Shown piece after piece: positions 50,980 to 58,965 of a DNA stretch of 64,000 bases. The translations under genes and the position numbers were made by a program. Positions within the stretch are counted from its first letter, which is position 1. Every line of letters starts with the position of its first letter. This DNA is from Rhizobiaceae bacterium (GTDB lineage: Bacteria; Pseudomonadota; Alphaproteobacteria; Rhizobiales; Rhizobiaceae), in the NCBI GenBank assembly GCA_025698895.1, contig JAILWO010000003.1:124001-188000 (forward strand). Direction: 5' to 3'. Below the pieces are notes generated by a model. The model had not been told where the DNA came from. It was given only the letters and a program-made list of their open reading frames with translations, and made no database searches.

Positions 50980-51036
50980 AAATAGGCAAGACTGATCCCG
51001 CTTGACGCCCGAACGCACGCGGCTATGGTGGCGCGA

Positions 51037-51118
51037 TCCGAGGGGTGCACCTAGGTGCTGAGACGGCAATCCGCCGAACCCTTGAACCTGATCCGGGTAA
51101 TGCCGGCGTAGGAACGGA
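51037..51118 (+). promoter_or_regulatory. TPP riboswitch (THI element)
   Basis: The conserved thiamine pyrophosphate aptamer is present: P1 TCCG/CGGA closing at 51037-51040 and 51115-51118, GGGGTGC (51042-51048), GCTGAGA (51057-51063), ACCCTTGAACCTGATC (51078-51093) and CGGGTAATGCCGGCGTAGGAA (51094-51114). It lies 66 nt before thiX; a CTTCTTCC segment (51134-51141) could pair partly with the thiX ribosome-binding region AAGGAAGG, so translational repression by TPP is likely. Confidence 0.95.
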
Positions 51119-51184
51119 CAAGGGCACCGCCCAACTTCTTCCCGCATCGCCCGAATCTGGTTGTGGCCAGAAGGAAGGTGCGGC

Positions 51185-52000
51185 GTGCCAGCTTCCGTCC
51201 AGATGAGCGGTCTTGCGCGGTGCGGCGCCGGTCTTCGGCTCGGCCCTCCTGCAGCCGCTGTACTAGCGGTGGTCCGGGGGGCGGCGGCGCTCCTCATCCT
51301 GTGGCAGGCGGCGGTGTGGCTCTTCGAGCCGCCGCGATACATGCTTCCTGCCCCCGCCGAGGTCCTTTCCGTCTTCGTGGAGCGGCACGCGTTCCTGCTG
51401 CGGCATGCGGGGACCACACTGGGTGAAATAGCGCTCGGCCTTTTCTTCGGAACGCTCGCGGGCATTGCCACCGCCGTTGCCGCCGCGGCCTTGCCGCTCG
51501 TCGGGCGATTGATCTGGTCGCTCGTGCTGGTGGCCCAGGCGCTGCCCGTCTTCGCCATCGCGCCGTTGCTTGTGCTCTGGTTCGGCTTTGGCCTTGCCTC
51601 CAAGGTGGTGATGACCTCGCTTATCATCTTCTTCCCCGTGGCGTCAGCTTTCGCCGATGGCATACGCCGCACCGATCGCGAGGTCCTGGACGCCTGCGCG
51701 CTGACGGAAGCTACGCACTGGCAGACGCTGCGCCACGTCAGGCTGCCGCTTGCGCTGCCCGGCCTCGTTTCCGGCTTGCGCGTCGCCGCACCGCTGGCAC
51801 CGCTCGGCGCGGTGGTCGGCGAATGGGTCGGTGCCTCCGGCGGGCTCGGCTTCGTCATGCTGCAGTCCAACGCTCGCATGCAGACCGCCGAGGTTTTCGC
51901 GGCATTGGTCATTCTGGCCGTGCTAGCCCTTTCCCTCCGCGCTGCTGTCGATGCCGCCACCTCCCGGCTCGTTCCCTGGGCCGAGGAGACGCCCTCATGA
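51185..52000 (+). CDS. thiX: ABC transporter permease of the thiamine-pyrimidine uptake type
   Basis: Inner-membrane permease of ~271 residues with six hydrophobic segments and the EWVGASGGLGFVMLQS coupling motif near residue 215. Start GTG 51185 follows AAGGAAGG; ATG 51203 is an alternative. It belongs with ThiY-type receptors that bring in thiamine-derived pyrimidines. Directly downstream of the TPP riboswitch, 28 nt before thiY. No ThiZ ATPase gene follows, so energy must come from an ATPase encoded elsewhere. Confidence 0.88.
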   Translation: MPASVQMSGLARCGAGLRLGPPAAAVLAVVRGAAALLILWQAAVWLFEPPRYMLPAPAEVLSVFVERHAFLLRHAGTTLGEIALGLFFGTLAGIATAVAAAALPLVGRLIWSLVLVAQALPVFAIAPLLVLWFGFGLASKVVMTSLIIFFPVASAFADGIRRTDREVLDACALTEATHWQTLRHVRLPLALPGLVSGLRVAAPLAPLGAVVGEWVGASGGLGFVMLQSNARMQTAEVFAALVILAVLALSLRAAVDAATSRLVPWAEETPS

Positions 52001-52028
52001 CATCGCAATATCCAGAAAGGAAACGACC

Positions 52029-52970
52029 TTGCTCCGTGTCCTGATCCTCGCCGCTGCCCTCGCGCTTACCGCCATGCCTTCGGCCGCGCGTGCCACGGAC
52101 CGCCTCACGGTTTTGCTGGAATGGTTCGTCAATCCCGATCACGCGCCGCTGGTGGTGGCCGAGGAGCTCGGCCTGTTTAAGGAGGCCGGCCTTTCGGTCG
52201 AGCTCGTGCCTCCGGCGGACCCCTCCGCGCCGCCTCGGCTCGTGGCCGCCGGCCAGGCCGAGATCGCAATCCACTATCAGCCGAACCTCTACCTCGACGT
52301 AGATGCCGGGCTGCCGCTCGTCCGCTTCGGAACGCTGGTCGAAACACCGCTCAACACCGTCACCGTGCTCGCGGAGGGGCCGGTCCGCGGCCTCGCGGAT
52401 CTGAAGGGCAAGACCATCGGCTTCTCGGTCTCGGGCTTCGAGGACGCGATGCTCGCCAAAATGCTTTCCTCGGAAGGGTTGACGAAGGATGACATTGAGC
52501 TCGTCAACGTCAATTTCTCCCTTTCTCCTTCCCTGATCGCAGGCCGCGTGGACGCCACCATCGGTGGTTTCCGCAATTTCGAGCTGACGCAGATGCGCCT
52601 CGAGGGCCATGAAGGTCGCGCCTTCTTTCCCGAGGAGCACGGCGTTCCCCCCTATGAGGAACTCATCTTCATCACGCACCGCGACCTGTCGGACGATGAG
52701 CGCCTGGCCCGGTTCCTGGAGGCGGTCGAAAAGGCAGCCATCTACCTGACCAACCATCCGGAGGAGGCGTGGCAGCTTTTCATCAAGGCACACCCCGACC
52801 TCGATGATGAACTGAATCGGCAGGCCTGGTTCGACACGCTGCCGCGCTTCGCGAAACGACCTGCCGCCCTCGACCGCGGCCGCTATGAACGCTTCGGCGC
52901 GTTCCTCAGGGAACAGGGCCTGATCAGAGAGGCGCCGGAGGTGGACGCCCTGGCGGTGACGGTGCGATGA
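52029..52970 (+). CDS. thiY: periplasmic thiamine-pyrimidine binding protein (NMT1/THI5-like)
   Basis: ~313 residues from TTG 52029 (AAGGAAA upstream), with a signal peptide (LLRVLILAAALALTAMPSAARA). The NMT1-like fold is evident: VLLEWFVNPDHAPLVVAEELG near residue 30, DPSAPPRLVAAGQAEIAI and TIGGFRNFELTQM. ThiY receptors bind N-formyl-4-amino-5-aminomethyl-2-methylpyrimidine or HMP. Overlaps thiM by 4 bp. The ATG at 51951 would precede the thiX stop and lacks a signal peptide. Confidence 0.9.
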   Translation: MLRVLILAAALALTAMPSAARATDRLTVLLEWFVNPDHAPLVVAEELGLFKEAGLSVELVPPADPSAPPRLVAAGQAEIAIHYQPNLYLDVDAGLPLVRFGTLVETPLNTVTVLAEGPVRGLADLKGKTIGFSVSGFEDAMLAKMLSSEGLTKDDIELVNVNFSLSPSLIAGRVDATIGGFRNFELTQMRLEGHEGRAFFPEEHGVPPYEELIFITHRDLSDDERLARFLEAVEKAAIYLTNHPEEAWQLFIKAHPDLDDELNRQAWFDTLPRFAKRPAALDRGRYERFGAFLREQGLIREAPEVDALAVTVR

Positions 52971-53710
52971 ACGAGCGCTTGCCCATCGCCGCGACGGCCG
53001 CAGACCTTCTGGCCCGCATCCGGCGCGAGCGCCCGCACGTCCACTGCCTCACCAATACGGTCGTGCAGAAATTCACCGCCGACGGGCTGTCGGCGCTGGG
53101 CGCCTTTCCCTCGATGACCGCCAACATTAAGGAGATGGGTGAGTTCGCTGGCCGTGCAGATGCGCTGCTGGTCAATCTCGGCACACTAGACGCGCAGCGG
53201 CGCCAGGTGATCAAGGCGGCGATCCCGGTGATGAATAGGCGTGACAGGCCTTGGGTGCTCGACCCGGTCAAATGCCACCTGTCCAGCCCGCGCCTCGCCT
53301 TCGCACAGAGCCTGCTCCGGCTTGAGCCAGCGGCCATTCGCGGCAACAGCGCGGAGACCGCCGCATTGGGATTTCCACCCGACATCGTCGTCGTGGAAAC
53401 CGGGGAGCGCGACCACATCGGCAGTGGCGGAGAAACCATCGCTGTGCTCAACGGCCATCCATACATGGCGGCGGTGACGGGAACGGGCTGTCTCTCCGGC
53501 GCGGCGCTCGCGGCCTTTCTCGCAGTCGGGCGGCGGCAGCCTTTCTGGGCGGCGGCATGCGCCTTCCTCGTCATCGGCGTCGCGGCCGAGATGGCAGCAG
53601 AGCACGCCCGCGGGCCGGGCACATTCGAACCTGCCTACCTCGACGCCCTGGCCGCAATCGACGCGGACGATCTGACGGCAAGGGGGAGGGTCGAACATGG
53701 CAGGCCTTGA
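52967..53710 (+). CDS. thiM: hydroxyethylthiazole kinase
   Basis: Phosphorylates salvaged 4-methyl-5-(2-hydroxyethyl)thiazole. 247 residues: NTVVQKFTADGLSALGAFPSM near residue 25, LLVNLGTLD, WVLDPVKCH (usually DPVGxGAT), RGNSAETAA and the phosphate loop VTGTGCLSGAA near 175. The DPVK-CH substitution departs from the common pattern, but the rest of the active site is present. Overlaps thiY by 4 bp and thiE by 14 bp. Confidence 0.9.
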   Translation: MNERLPIAATAADLLARIRRERPHVHCLTNTVVQKFTADGLSALGAFPSMTANIKEMGEFAGRADALLVNLGTLDAQRRQVIKAAIPVMNRRDRPWVLDPVKCHLSSPRLAFAQSLLRLEPAAIRGNSAETAALGFPPDIVVVETGERDHIGSGGETIAVLNGHPYMAAVTGTGCLSGAALAAFLAVGRRQPFWAAACAFLVIGVAAEMAAEHARGPGTFEPAYLDALAAIDADDLTARGRVEHGRP

Positions 53711-54374
53711 TCTCAGGCTCTACGCGCTTGTCGATGCTGACAATCTCGGCCCCGATCGTCTGGCTGAGCAGGCGGCTCTCGCAGCCCGCAACGGCGCGAC
53801 GTTGATCCAGTATCGCGACAAGACCGGCACCAGCCGGCAGATGGTGGAGCGCGGGCGCGCCATCCGCGCCGCCATTGCCGGCACGGGCGTTCCGCTTCTC
53901 GTCAACGACCGCGTGGACGTGGCGCTGGCGATCGAAGCGGACGGCATCCACATCGGCCGCGAGGACATGCACCCCGCCGACGCCCGCCGGCTCCTGGGCG
54001 AAGGCGCGATCATCGGTCTCACCGTCAAGGACGAAGCGGATGCCGATCTCGCCGCCGGCGCACCCGTCGACTACGCCTGCGTGGGCGGCGTCTTTTCCAC
54101 CCTGTCGAAAGTCAATCCAGCGCCCCCGGTAGGTATTGAAGGCCTCGCCAGCCTTGCCGCGCGCTTGCGGCGCGCCCGGCCGGACATGCCCATCGGCGCC
54201 ATCGCGGGCATCGATTTCGAGACGGCGCCGAAGGTGATCGCGGCGGGCGCGGACGGCGTCGCCGTCATCTCCACCATCTTCCGCGCTGCCGACGTTGCCG
54301 AGGCGACGCGGCGCCTGCGCCACATCATCGATCAAGCACTTGAGGAGAGGACGAAATGCCAGCCATCGCCATGA
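53697..54374 (+). CDS. thiE: thiamine phosphate synthase
   Basis: Joins HMP pyrophosphate and thiazole phosphate to thiamine phosphate. 225-residue TIM-barrel protein with [17 protein letters not shown] near residue 38, [22 protein letters not shown] near 68, [14 protein letters not shown] (phosphate loop) near 123 and [23 protein letters not shown] near 165. Overlaps both thiM and thiD. With ThiM and ThiD it completes a salvage route. Confidence 0.92.
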   Translation: MAGLDLRLYALVDADNLGPDRLAEQAALAARNGATLIQYRDKTGTSRQMVERGRAIRAAIAGTGVPLLVNDRVDVALAIEADGIHIGREDMHPADARRLLGEGAIIGLTVKDEADADLAAGAPVDYACVGGVFSTLSKVNPAPPVGIEGLASLAARLRRARPDMPIGAIAGIDFETAPKVIAAGADGVAVISTIFRAADVAEATRRLRHIIDQALEERTKCQPSP

Positions 54375-55195
54375 CCATCGCAGGCTCGGACAGCGGCGGC
54401 GGGGCAGGCATCCAGGCCGATCTCAAGACCTTCTCCGCCCTCGGCGTCTACGGCGCCAGCGCGATCACCGCCATCACCGCGCAGAACACGCTGGGCGTGG
54501 ACGCGGTCGAGAACATCACGCCCGAAATGGTTCGCGCGCAGATCCGCGCTGTCCTGTCCGACCTCGACGTGCGTGGCATCAAGATCGGCATGGTCTCCCG
54601 CACGGCGACGATCGAGGCCGTGGCCGCGACGCTGGACGAGTTCGGCCGCAAGGCTGTGCTCGACCCCGTCATGGTCGCAACGTCGGGTGACCGGCTGCTG
54701 GAGCCGGATGCGGTTTTAGCGCTGCAGGCCCTTCTCCTGCCGCAGGCGCTGGTCGTCACGCCCAATCTGCCCGAGGCGGCCCTTTTGGCGGGTGCAATGC
54801 ACATAGCGGAAGACGAGAAGGAGATGCTGCACCAGGCAGAGCGCATCCTGGCGCGCGGTGCCGGCGCGGTGCTGGTGAAGGGCGGCCATGCGTCGGGCAG
54901 GGAGAGCACCGATCTCTTCTTCGACGGAGAGCATGTCCACCGCCTCCCGGCGCCGCGGATAAAGACCGACAACGACCACGGCACCGGCTGCACCCTCTCC
55001 GCCGCCATTGCGGCCAATCTCGCGCTGGGGCTTCCGCTGCGCGTGGCCGTGGAGGCGGCCAAGCGCTACCTGCATGAGGCGCTCTCGGCCGGGCAGCATA
55101 TGCGGATCGGCAATGGCCACGGTCCCGTCCATCACTTCCATGCCTGGTGGCGCACGGAGAAAAAGGCCGCCGGCCCGGCCGACGCACCGGCGTGA
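54356..55195 (+). CDS. thiD: hydroxymethylpyrimidine (phosphate) kinase
   Basis: Phosphorylates HMP to HMP-PP for ThiE. 279 residues of the ribokinase-like fold: [22 protein letters not shown] near residue 9, [18 protein letters not shown] near 104, [11 protein letters not shown] and the anion hole [21 protein letters not shown] near 206. Overlaps thiE by 19 bp; one base separates its stop from the TRAP gene start. Confidence 0.93.
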   Translation: MPAIAMTIAGSDSGGGAGIQADLKTFSALGVYGASAITAITAQNTLGVDAVENITPEMVRAQIRAVLSDLDVRGIKIGMVSRTATIEAVAATLDEFGRKAVLDPVMVATSGDRLLEPDAVLALQALLLPQALVVTPNLPEAALLAGAMHIAEDEKEMLHQAERILARGAGAVLVKGGHASGRESTDLFFDGEHVHRLPAPRIKTDNDHGTGCTLSAAIAANLALGLPLRVAVEAAKRYLHEALSAGQHMRIGNGHGPVHHFHAWWRTEKKAAGPADAPA

Positions 55196-55196
55196 G

Positions 55197-57068
55197 ATGC
55201 GGCAGCACGAGCACATAGCGCCCGAAGCGCCCTTCCGCGAACGCGCGCGCGGGAGGTGGCAGCGTTTCCCCCTGTCGCGCGGTGCCAACGCGGTGCTGGC
55301 TTTCATGGAGGCCGCGCTGTCCTCGCTGGCGGCGGCCATCCTCGCCGTGCTGCTCGTCGTGGTCATCGTCGCCATTGTGCTTCGATATGTGTTCGGCACG
55401 GCGATCCTGGGGTCGGACGAGCTGGCGATCTGGCTCAATATCGCGCTCATCGGCACCGGCGCGCCACTCGCCGCAAGTGGCGCGCTCGGCATGCGCCTCG
55501 ATGTCATAGCTGCGCGCTTGCCCGCGCGCGCGGCACAGGCAGCAAACATATTGGCCGAGGCCGTCACAATGCTGGGCGCGCTCGTGCTCGTCTCCGGAGG
55601 CGCGACGGTCATCGAGATGCTGGGCGGCATATCGCCCGCGCTCGGCCTGCCGGAATGGGTTCGCTTCTCCTTCCTGTGCGCCGGTGGCGCGTTGACCCTG
55701 CTCGCCGTCACCTTGCGGCATGTTGCCGAGCGGCGGCTCGTCATGCTTGCGGCCGCGCTCGTGCTCGCCATCGCTCTTTATTTCTGGGCGGGCGGCTCAT
55801 TCGTCACGACGGTGCTGCCGCCCAGCGCCGTCGCGGGGCTCGTCGCGGTCATCGGCCTTTGCGCGGGCGCGCCGCTGCCGCATCTTTTCCTCGCATCCGC
55901 CTATCTTGCCATCCCGTTCGGTGCCGCCCTGCCGGAACCCGCGATCGTCTCGACCACGGTGGGCGGCATGTCGAAATTCCTGCTGCTCGCCATTCCCTTT
56001 TTCTTGCTCGCCGGCAGCCTGTTTTCCGTGTCGAGCCTCGGCAGGCGGCTGGTCGGGTTCGCCGGGGCAATGGTGGGGCATCGCCGTGGCGGCCTTGCGC
56101 AGACGACGCTGCTGACCAGCTTCCTTTTCTCCGGCGCTTCGGGGTCCTCCGTGGCCAATGCGGCGTTCGCCGCCGGCAGCCTGGCGCCGGCGCTCGTTGC
56201 GCGTGGCTACGCACCGGAGCGGGCAGGCGCCATCGTGGCCGCTTCTTCCGTGCTCGACAATGTCATCCCGCCCTCGATCGCCTTCCTCATCCTCGCCGTC
56301 GCGACAAACCTTTCCGTCGGCCGCCTGCTCGTAGGCGGCCTCTTCGCCGGCCTGGTAATGGCGCTGGCGCTTGCCATGGCAATCCATTTCACCGCCAGCG
56401 CAAAGGATGTGCAGCCCCGCTCTCCCGCCGCCGTTCGCCGACGGGCGGCGCTGGGGGCGATCCCCGTCTTCGGTTTGGGGCTGGTCGTCGTCGCGGGCAT
56501 ACGCTTCGGTCTCACGACGCCCACGGAAGCGGCGGCCCTGGCCGCGCTCTACACCTTCTCGGCCTGCCTCCTTGGCGGAACCGGGTTCCGCGATCTCTTC
56601 GCCGCCTTCCGTGACGCCGCCGTCAAGACCGCATCCGTCGGCCTCCTGATCGGCGCCGCCGCGCCCATCGCCTTCCTGTTCGCGGTGGACGATATCGCCG
56701 GTGCGATCGAGGGCGTCATGGGCTTGCTCGGTTCCGGCCCCATCGGCGTGATGGGCTTCTCGGTCGTCGTGCTCCTGATCGCCGGCCTCGTGCTCGATAT
56801 CGGGGCGGCACTCCTCCTTCTTGGCCCGGTGCTTTTGCCGTTGGCGGTCGGCGCCGGTATCGACCCCATCCATTTCGGCGTCATCACCGTCGTCGCCCTC
56901 ATGATCGGCGGGCTCACGCCCCCGGTCGGCATCCTCGTCTTCGTGGTCAGCGGAGTCATGCGGCTGCCCGCCGCCGCCATCTTCCGCTCGGCCATGCCCT
57001 ATGTCGCCGCCCTCGCAGCGGTGCTCCTCCTCTTCTGTACGGCAGCGCTCGTATGGACAAGTGCATGA
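55197..57068 (+). CDS. fused TRAP transporter permease (DctQ-DctM)
   Basis: 623 residues. Residues ~30-185 carry the four-helix DctQ unit (AILAVLLVVVIVAIVLRYVFG, DELAIWLNIALIG), and ~200-620 the DctM unit (FLLLAIPFFLLAGSLFSVSSLG, SGASGSSVANAAFAAGSL, VLDNVIPPSIAFLIL, TTPTEAAALAALY, GGLTPPVGILVFV). ATG 55197 starts one base after the thiD stop, so translation is coupled and the gene lies under the same TPP riboswitch. TRAP systems are not among the usual thiamine transporters I know of. I infer uptake of a thiamine precursor such as the thiazole used by ThiM. The DctM length is normal. Confidence 0.9.
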   Translation: MRQHEHIAPEAPFRERARGRWQRFPLSRGANAVLAFMEAALSSLAAAILAVLLVVVIVAIVLRYVFGTAILGSDELAIWLNIALIGTGAPLAASGALGMRLDVIAARLPARAAQAANILAEAVTMLGALVLVSGGATVIEMLGGISPALGLPEWVRFSFLCAGGALTLLAVTLRHVAERRLVMLAAALVLAIALYFWAGGSFVTTVLPPSAVAGLVAVIGLCAGAPLPHLFLASAYLAIPFGAALPEPAIVSTTVGGMSKFLLLAIPFFLLAGSLFSVSSLGRRLVGFAGAMVGHRRGGLAQTTLLTSFLFSGASGSSVANAAFAAGSLAPALVARGYAPERAGAIVAASSVLDNVIPPSIAFLILAVATNLSVGRLLVGGLFAGLVMALALAMAIHFTASAKDVQPRSPAAVRRRAALGAIPVFGLGLVVVAGIRFGLTTPTEAAALAALYTFSACLLGGTGFRDLFAAFRDAAVKTASVGLLIGAAAPIAFLFAVDDIAGAIEGVMGLLGSGPIGVMGFSVVVLLIAGLVLDIGAALLLLGPVLLPLAVGAGIDPIHFGVITVVALMIGGLTPPVGILVFVVSGVMRLPAAAIFRSAMPYVAALAAVLLLFCTAALVWTSA

Positions 57069-57082
57069 AAGGAACCAGACAT

Positions 57083-58081
57083 ATGAGGATGACACGTCGA
57101 GGCATGCTTGCGGCTGGCGCCGCTTCCTCGGCCGCCCTTTTCGCACCGGCTCTGGTGCGGCCTGCGCGCGCCGTCCGCCGGCTCACGGTCGCCTCGCTCC
57201 TTGCCGCCGACAAGCCGGAAACGAAGATCTGGTTGCGCATCGCCGAAATCGTGGAAGAGCGGCTGCCCGGCGCCTTCGCCTTCAACGTGGTGGAAAATGC
57301 GGCACTGGGCGGCGAGCGCGAGGTGGCGGAAGGCGTTCGCCTCGGTTCGATCCAGGGCACGCTGTTCACCGTCTCGGCCCTTTCCGCATGGGTGCCGGAA
57401 AGCCAGATCTTCGACCTGCCATTCCTCTTCCGGGATGCTTCCCACCTGCGCCACGTCGCAGGCGGCGAGGTGGGCATGCGCCTGAGGCAGCGTTTCGCCG
57501 GTGAGGGCTTCGTCGCACCCGCCTTCATCGATTACGGCGCCCGCCATCTCCTGGCCAAGCAGCCCATCACGCGTCCGCATGGGCTTGATGGCCTGCGCAT
57601 GCGCGTCATCCAGAGCCCGCTTCATGTCGAACTCTGGAAGGCCTACGGCGCCGTGCCGACCGCCATCCCGATCACCGAGACCTACAACGCGCTCGCCACC
57701 GGAGTGGTGGACGTCATGGATCTGACGAAATCCGCCTATGCCGGTTTCAGGCTCTACGAGGTCGTACCCGTCCTGGTCGAGACAGGCCATATCCGCGCCG
57801 CCGGCATCGTCTGCTTCTCCGCCTCTTTCTGGGACAGCCTGTCGGATGAGGAGAAGACCGTCTTCGAGGACGCAGCACGCGAAGGCGCGGCCTATTTCGA
57901 CCAGCTTATCCAGGAGGACGAAAAGGCTTCCGTCGATGCCGCCGTCTCCGCCGGCGCAACCATGGTCCAGGCGCAGGACCGGCCGGCATGGGAGAGAGGA
58001 GGGCGGATCGTCTGGCAGCATATGGCCGATACGGTCGGAGGGATGGAGCGGATCGAGAGGATCAAGGCCGATCTGGGCTAG
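57083..58081 (+). CDS. TRAP transporter substrate-binding protein DctP (thiamine operon)
   Basis: ~332 residues from ATG 57083 (AAAGGA upstream), with a twin-arginine leader (MTRRGMLAAGAASSAALFAP). DctP fold: SLLAADKPETKIWLRIAEIVEE, FRDASHLRHVAG, LDGLRMRVIQSPLHVELWKAYG near residue 175 (with the ligand-site Arg) and VPTAIPITETYNALATGVVDVMD. It ends the operon, with a strong terminator 33 nt after its stop. Specificity unknown; co-transcription with thiMED suggests a thiamine-related ligand. Confidence 0.9.
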   Translation: MRMTRRGMLAAGAASSAALFAPALVRPARAVRRLTVASLLAADKPETKIWLRIAEIVEERLPGAFAFNVVENAALGGEREVAEGVRLGSIQGTLFTVSALSAWVPESQIFDLPFLFRDASHLRHVAGGEVGMRLRQRFAGEGFVAPAFIDYGARHLLAKQPITRPHGLDGLRMRVIQSPLHVELWKAYGAVPTAIPITETYNALATGVVDVMDLTKSAYAGFRLYEVVPVLVETGHIRAAGIVCFSASFWDSLSDEEKTVFEDAAREGAAYFDQLIQEDEKASVDAAVSAGATMVQAQDRPAWERGGRIVWQHMADTVGGMERIERIKADLG

Positions 58082-58113
58082 AGCTTCTTGCATGGCGTCG
58101 GCAGTGCCGCTTT

Positions 58114-58136
58114 GGCCGAGCGGCCCGGCCGTTTTT
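58114..58136 (+). terminator. intrinsic terminator of the thiamine operon
   Basis: GGCCG-AGCGGCC-CGGCC (58114-58130) followed by GTTTTTA; a GC-rich stem with a five-T run, 33 nt after the DctP stop. Best intrinsic terminator seen in the window. Confidence 0.75.
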
Positions 58137-58497
58137 ACGTGGCGACTTCGTCCGGCTAGCGGACGGCCATTCAGACCCCAAGTCCGCCCGTCAGCTTCGC
58201 GCCCGCATCCTGACCGTAGACGTTGAAACTGGCCTGTCCCAGAAGCCGACGCTCCCGAGCAGGTGTTTCAGTCATGCTCCGCCTGCTCGCCCGCTACCGG
58301 CAGGTCGACAAGCGCGGATAGTTTTTTCGTTTCATCCCGGGTCCCTTGGATGCAAGGCAGAATCCGGACGAATCGCCACAGCATCGCGAGTGGGGTCCGA
58401 TGAGTTCTGAAGACCATTGCTTCCCACTGATTTGGCGCGATCGTTCAATACGGCTCGGCCGTGATGCGCGATCCTTCGTCGAACAACGGAGGTCCAA
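58137..58497. other. intergenic region before the molybdenum hydroxylase
   Basis: 361 nt without a credible gene. A GGAGG at 58487-58491 serves the following ATG. I see no clear -35/-10 pair or long palindrome, though the promoter should be here. A 60-81 codon frame on either strand is Arg/Ser-rich and rejected. Confidence 0.5.
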
Positions 58498-58965
58498 ATG
58501 CGCACCACACTCAATCGGCAGTCGGTGGAAATTCCCCGGGAACTTGCCGACGAACCGCTCCTCTTCGTGCTTCGGGATCATTTCGGCCTGAACGGACCTC
58601 GCTTTGGCTGCGGGGTCGGCTCCTGCGGTGCTTGCACGGTTGTCGTCGACGGGGAGGCGCAACGCTCCTGCGTCTATCCGGCCTCGGCGGCGGAGGGTTG
58701 CGAGGTGCTGACGCTGGAGGGATTGGCGATCGGCGGCAGGATGCACCCGGTCCAGGAGGCCTGGATCGAGGAGAGTGTGCCGCAATGCGGCTATTGCCAG
58801 AACGGCCAGATCATGACCGCCTTCGCGCTGCTGGCTGCCCGGCCGAATGCTGGCTCGGCGGAAATCGAGGCGGTCATGGATGGCGTTCTCTGCCGTTGTG
58901 GCACCCACGCGCGCATTCGCAAGGCGATCGCACAAGCCCAATCGCGAATGGCGGGAGACGCGTGA
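58498..58965 (+). CDS. 2Fe-2S subunit of a molybdenum hydroxylase (isoquinoline 1-oxidoreductase alpha type)
   Basis: 155 residues with two iron-sulphur domains: a plant-type ferredoxin domain GCGVGSCGACTV near residue 38 plus C60, and the helical domain CGYCQNGQ near 99 and CRCGTHARI near 135. It passes electrons from the molybdopterin subunit. Start ATG 58498 after GGAGG. Its TGA overlaps the next ATG. Two-subunit (no FAD subunit) organisation is typical of IorAB-like enzymes, which hydroxylate N-heteroaromatics or oxidise aldehydes. Confidence 0.92.
   Translation: MRTTLNRQSVEIPRELADEPLLFVLRDHFGLNGPRFGCGVGSCGACTVVVDGEAQRSCVYPASAAEGCEVLTLEGLAIGGRMHPVQEAWIEESVPQCGYCQNGQIMTAFALLAARPNAGSAEIEAVMDGVLCRCGTHARIRKAIAQAQSRMAGDA

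Noticed and set aside
50900-50986. Plus-strand stretch ending LAVTFYLLFYLLRDRRKDRRK before the TPP riboswitch
   Set aside because: Looks like a membrane helix with a basic tail, but no start codon or RBS in frame and no homologue recognised; likely chance.
55797-57146. 449-codon minus-strand frame rich in Asp, Glu, Gly and Arg
   Set aside because: Shadow of hydrophobic TRAP permease codons, which read as charged residues on the other strand.
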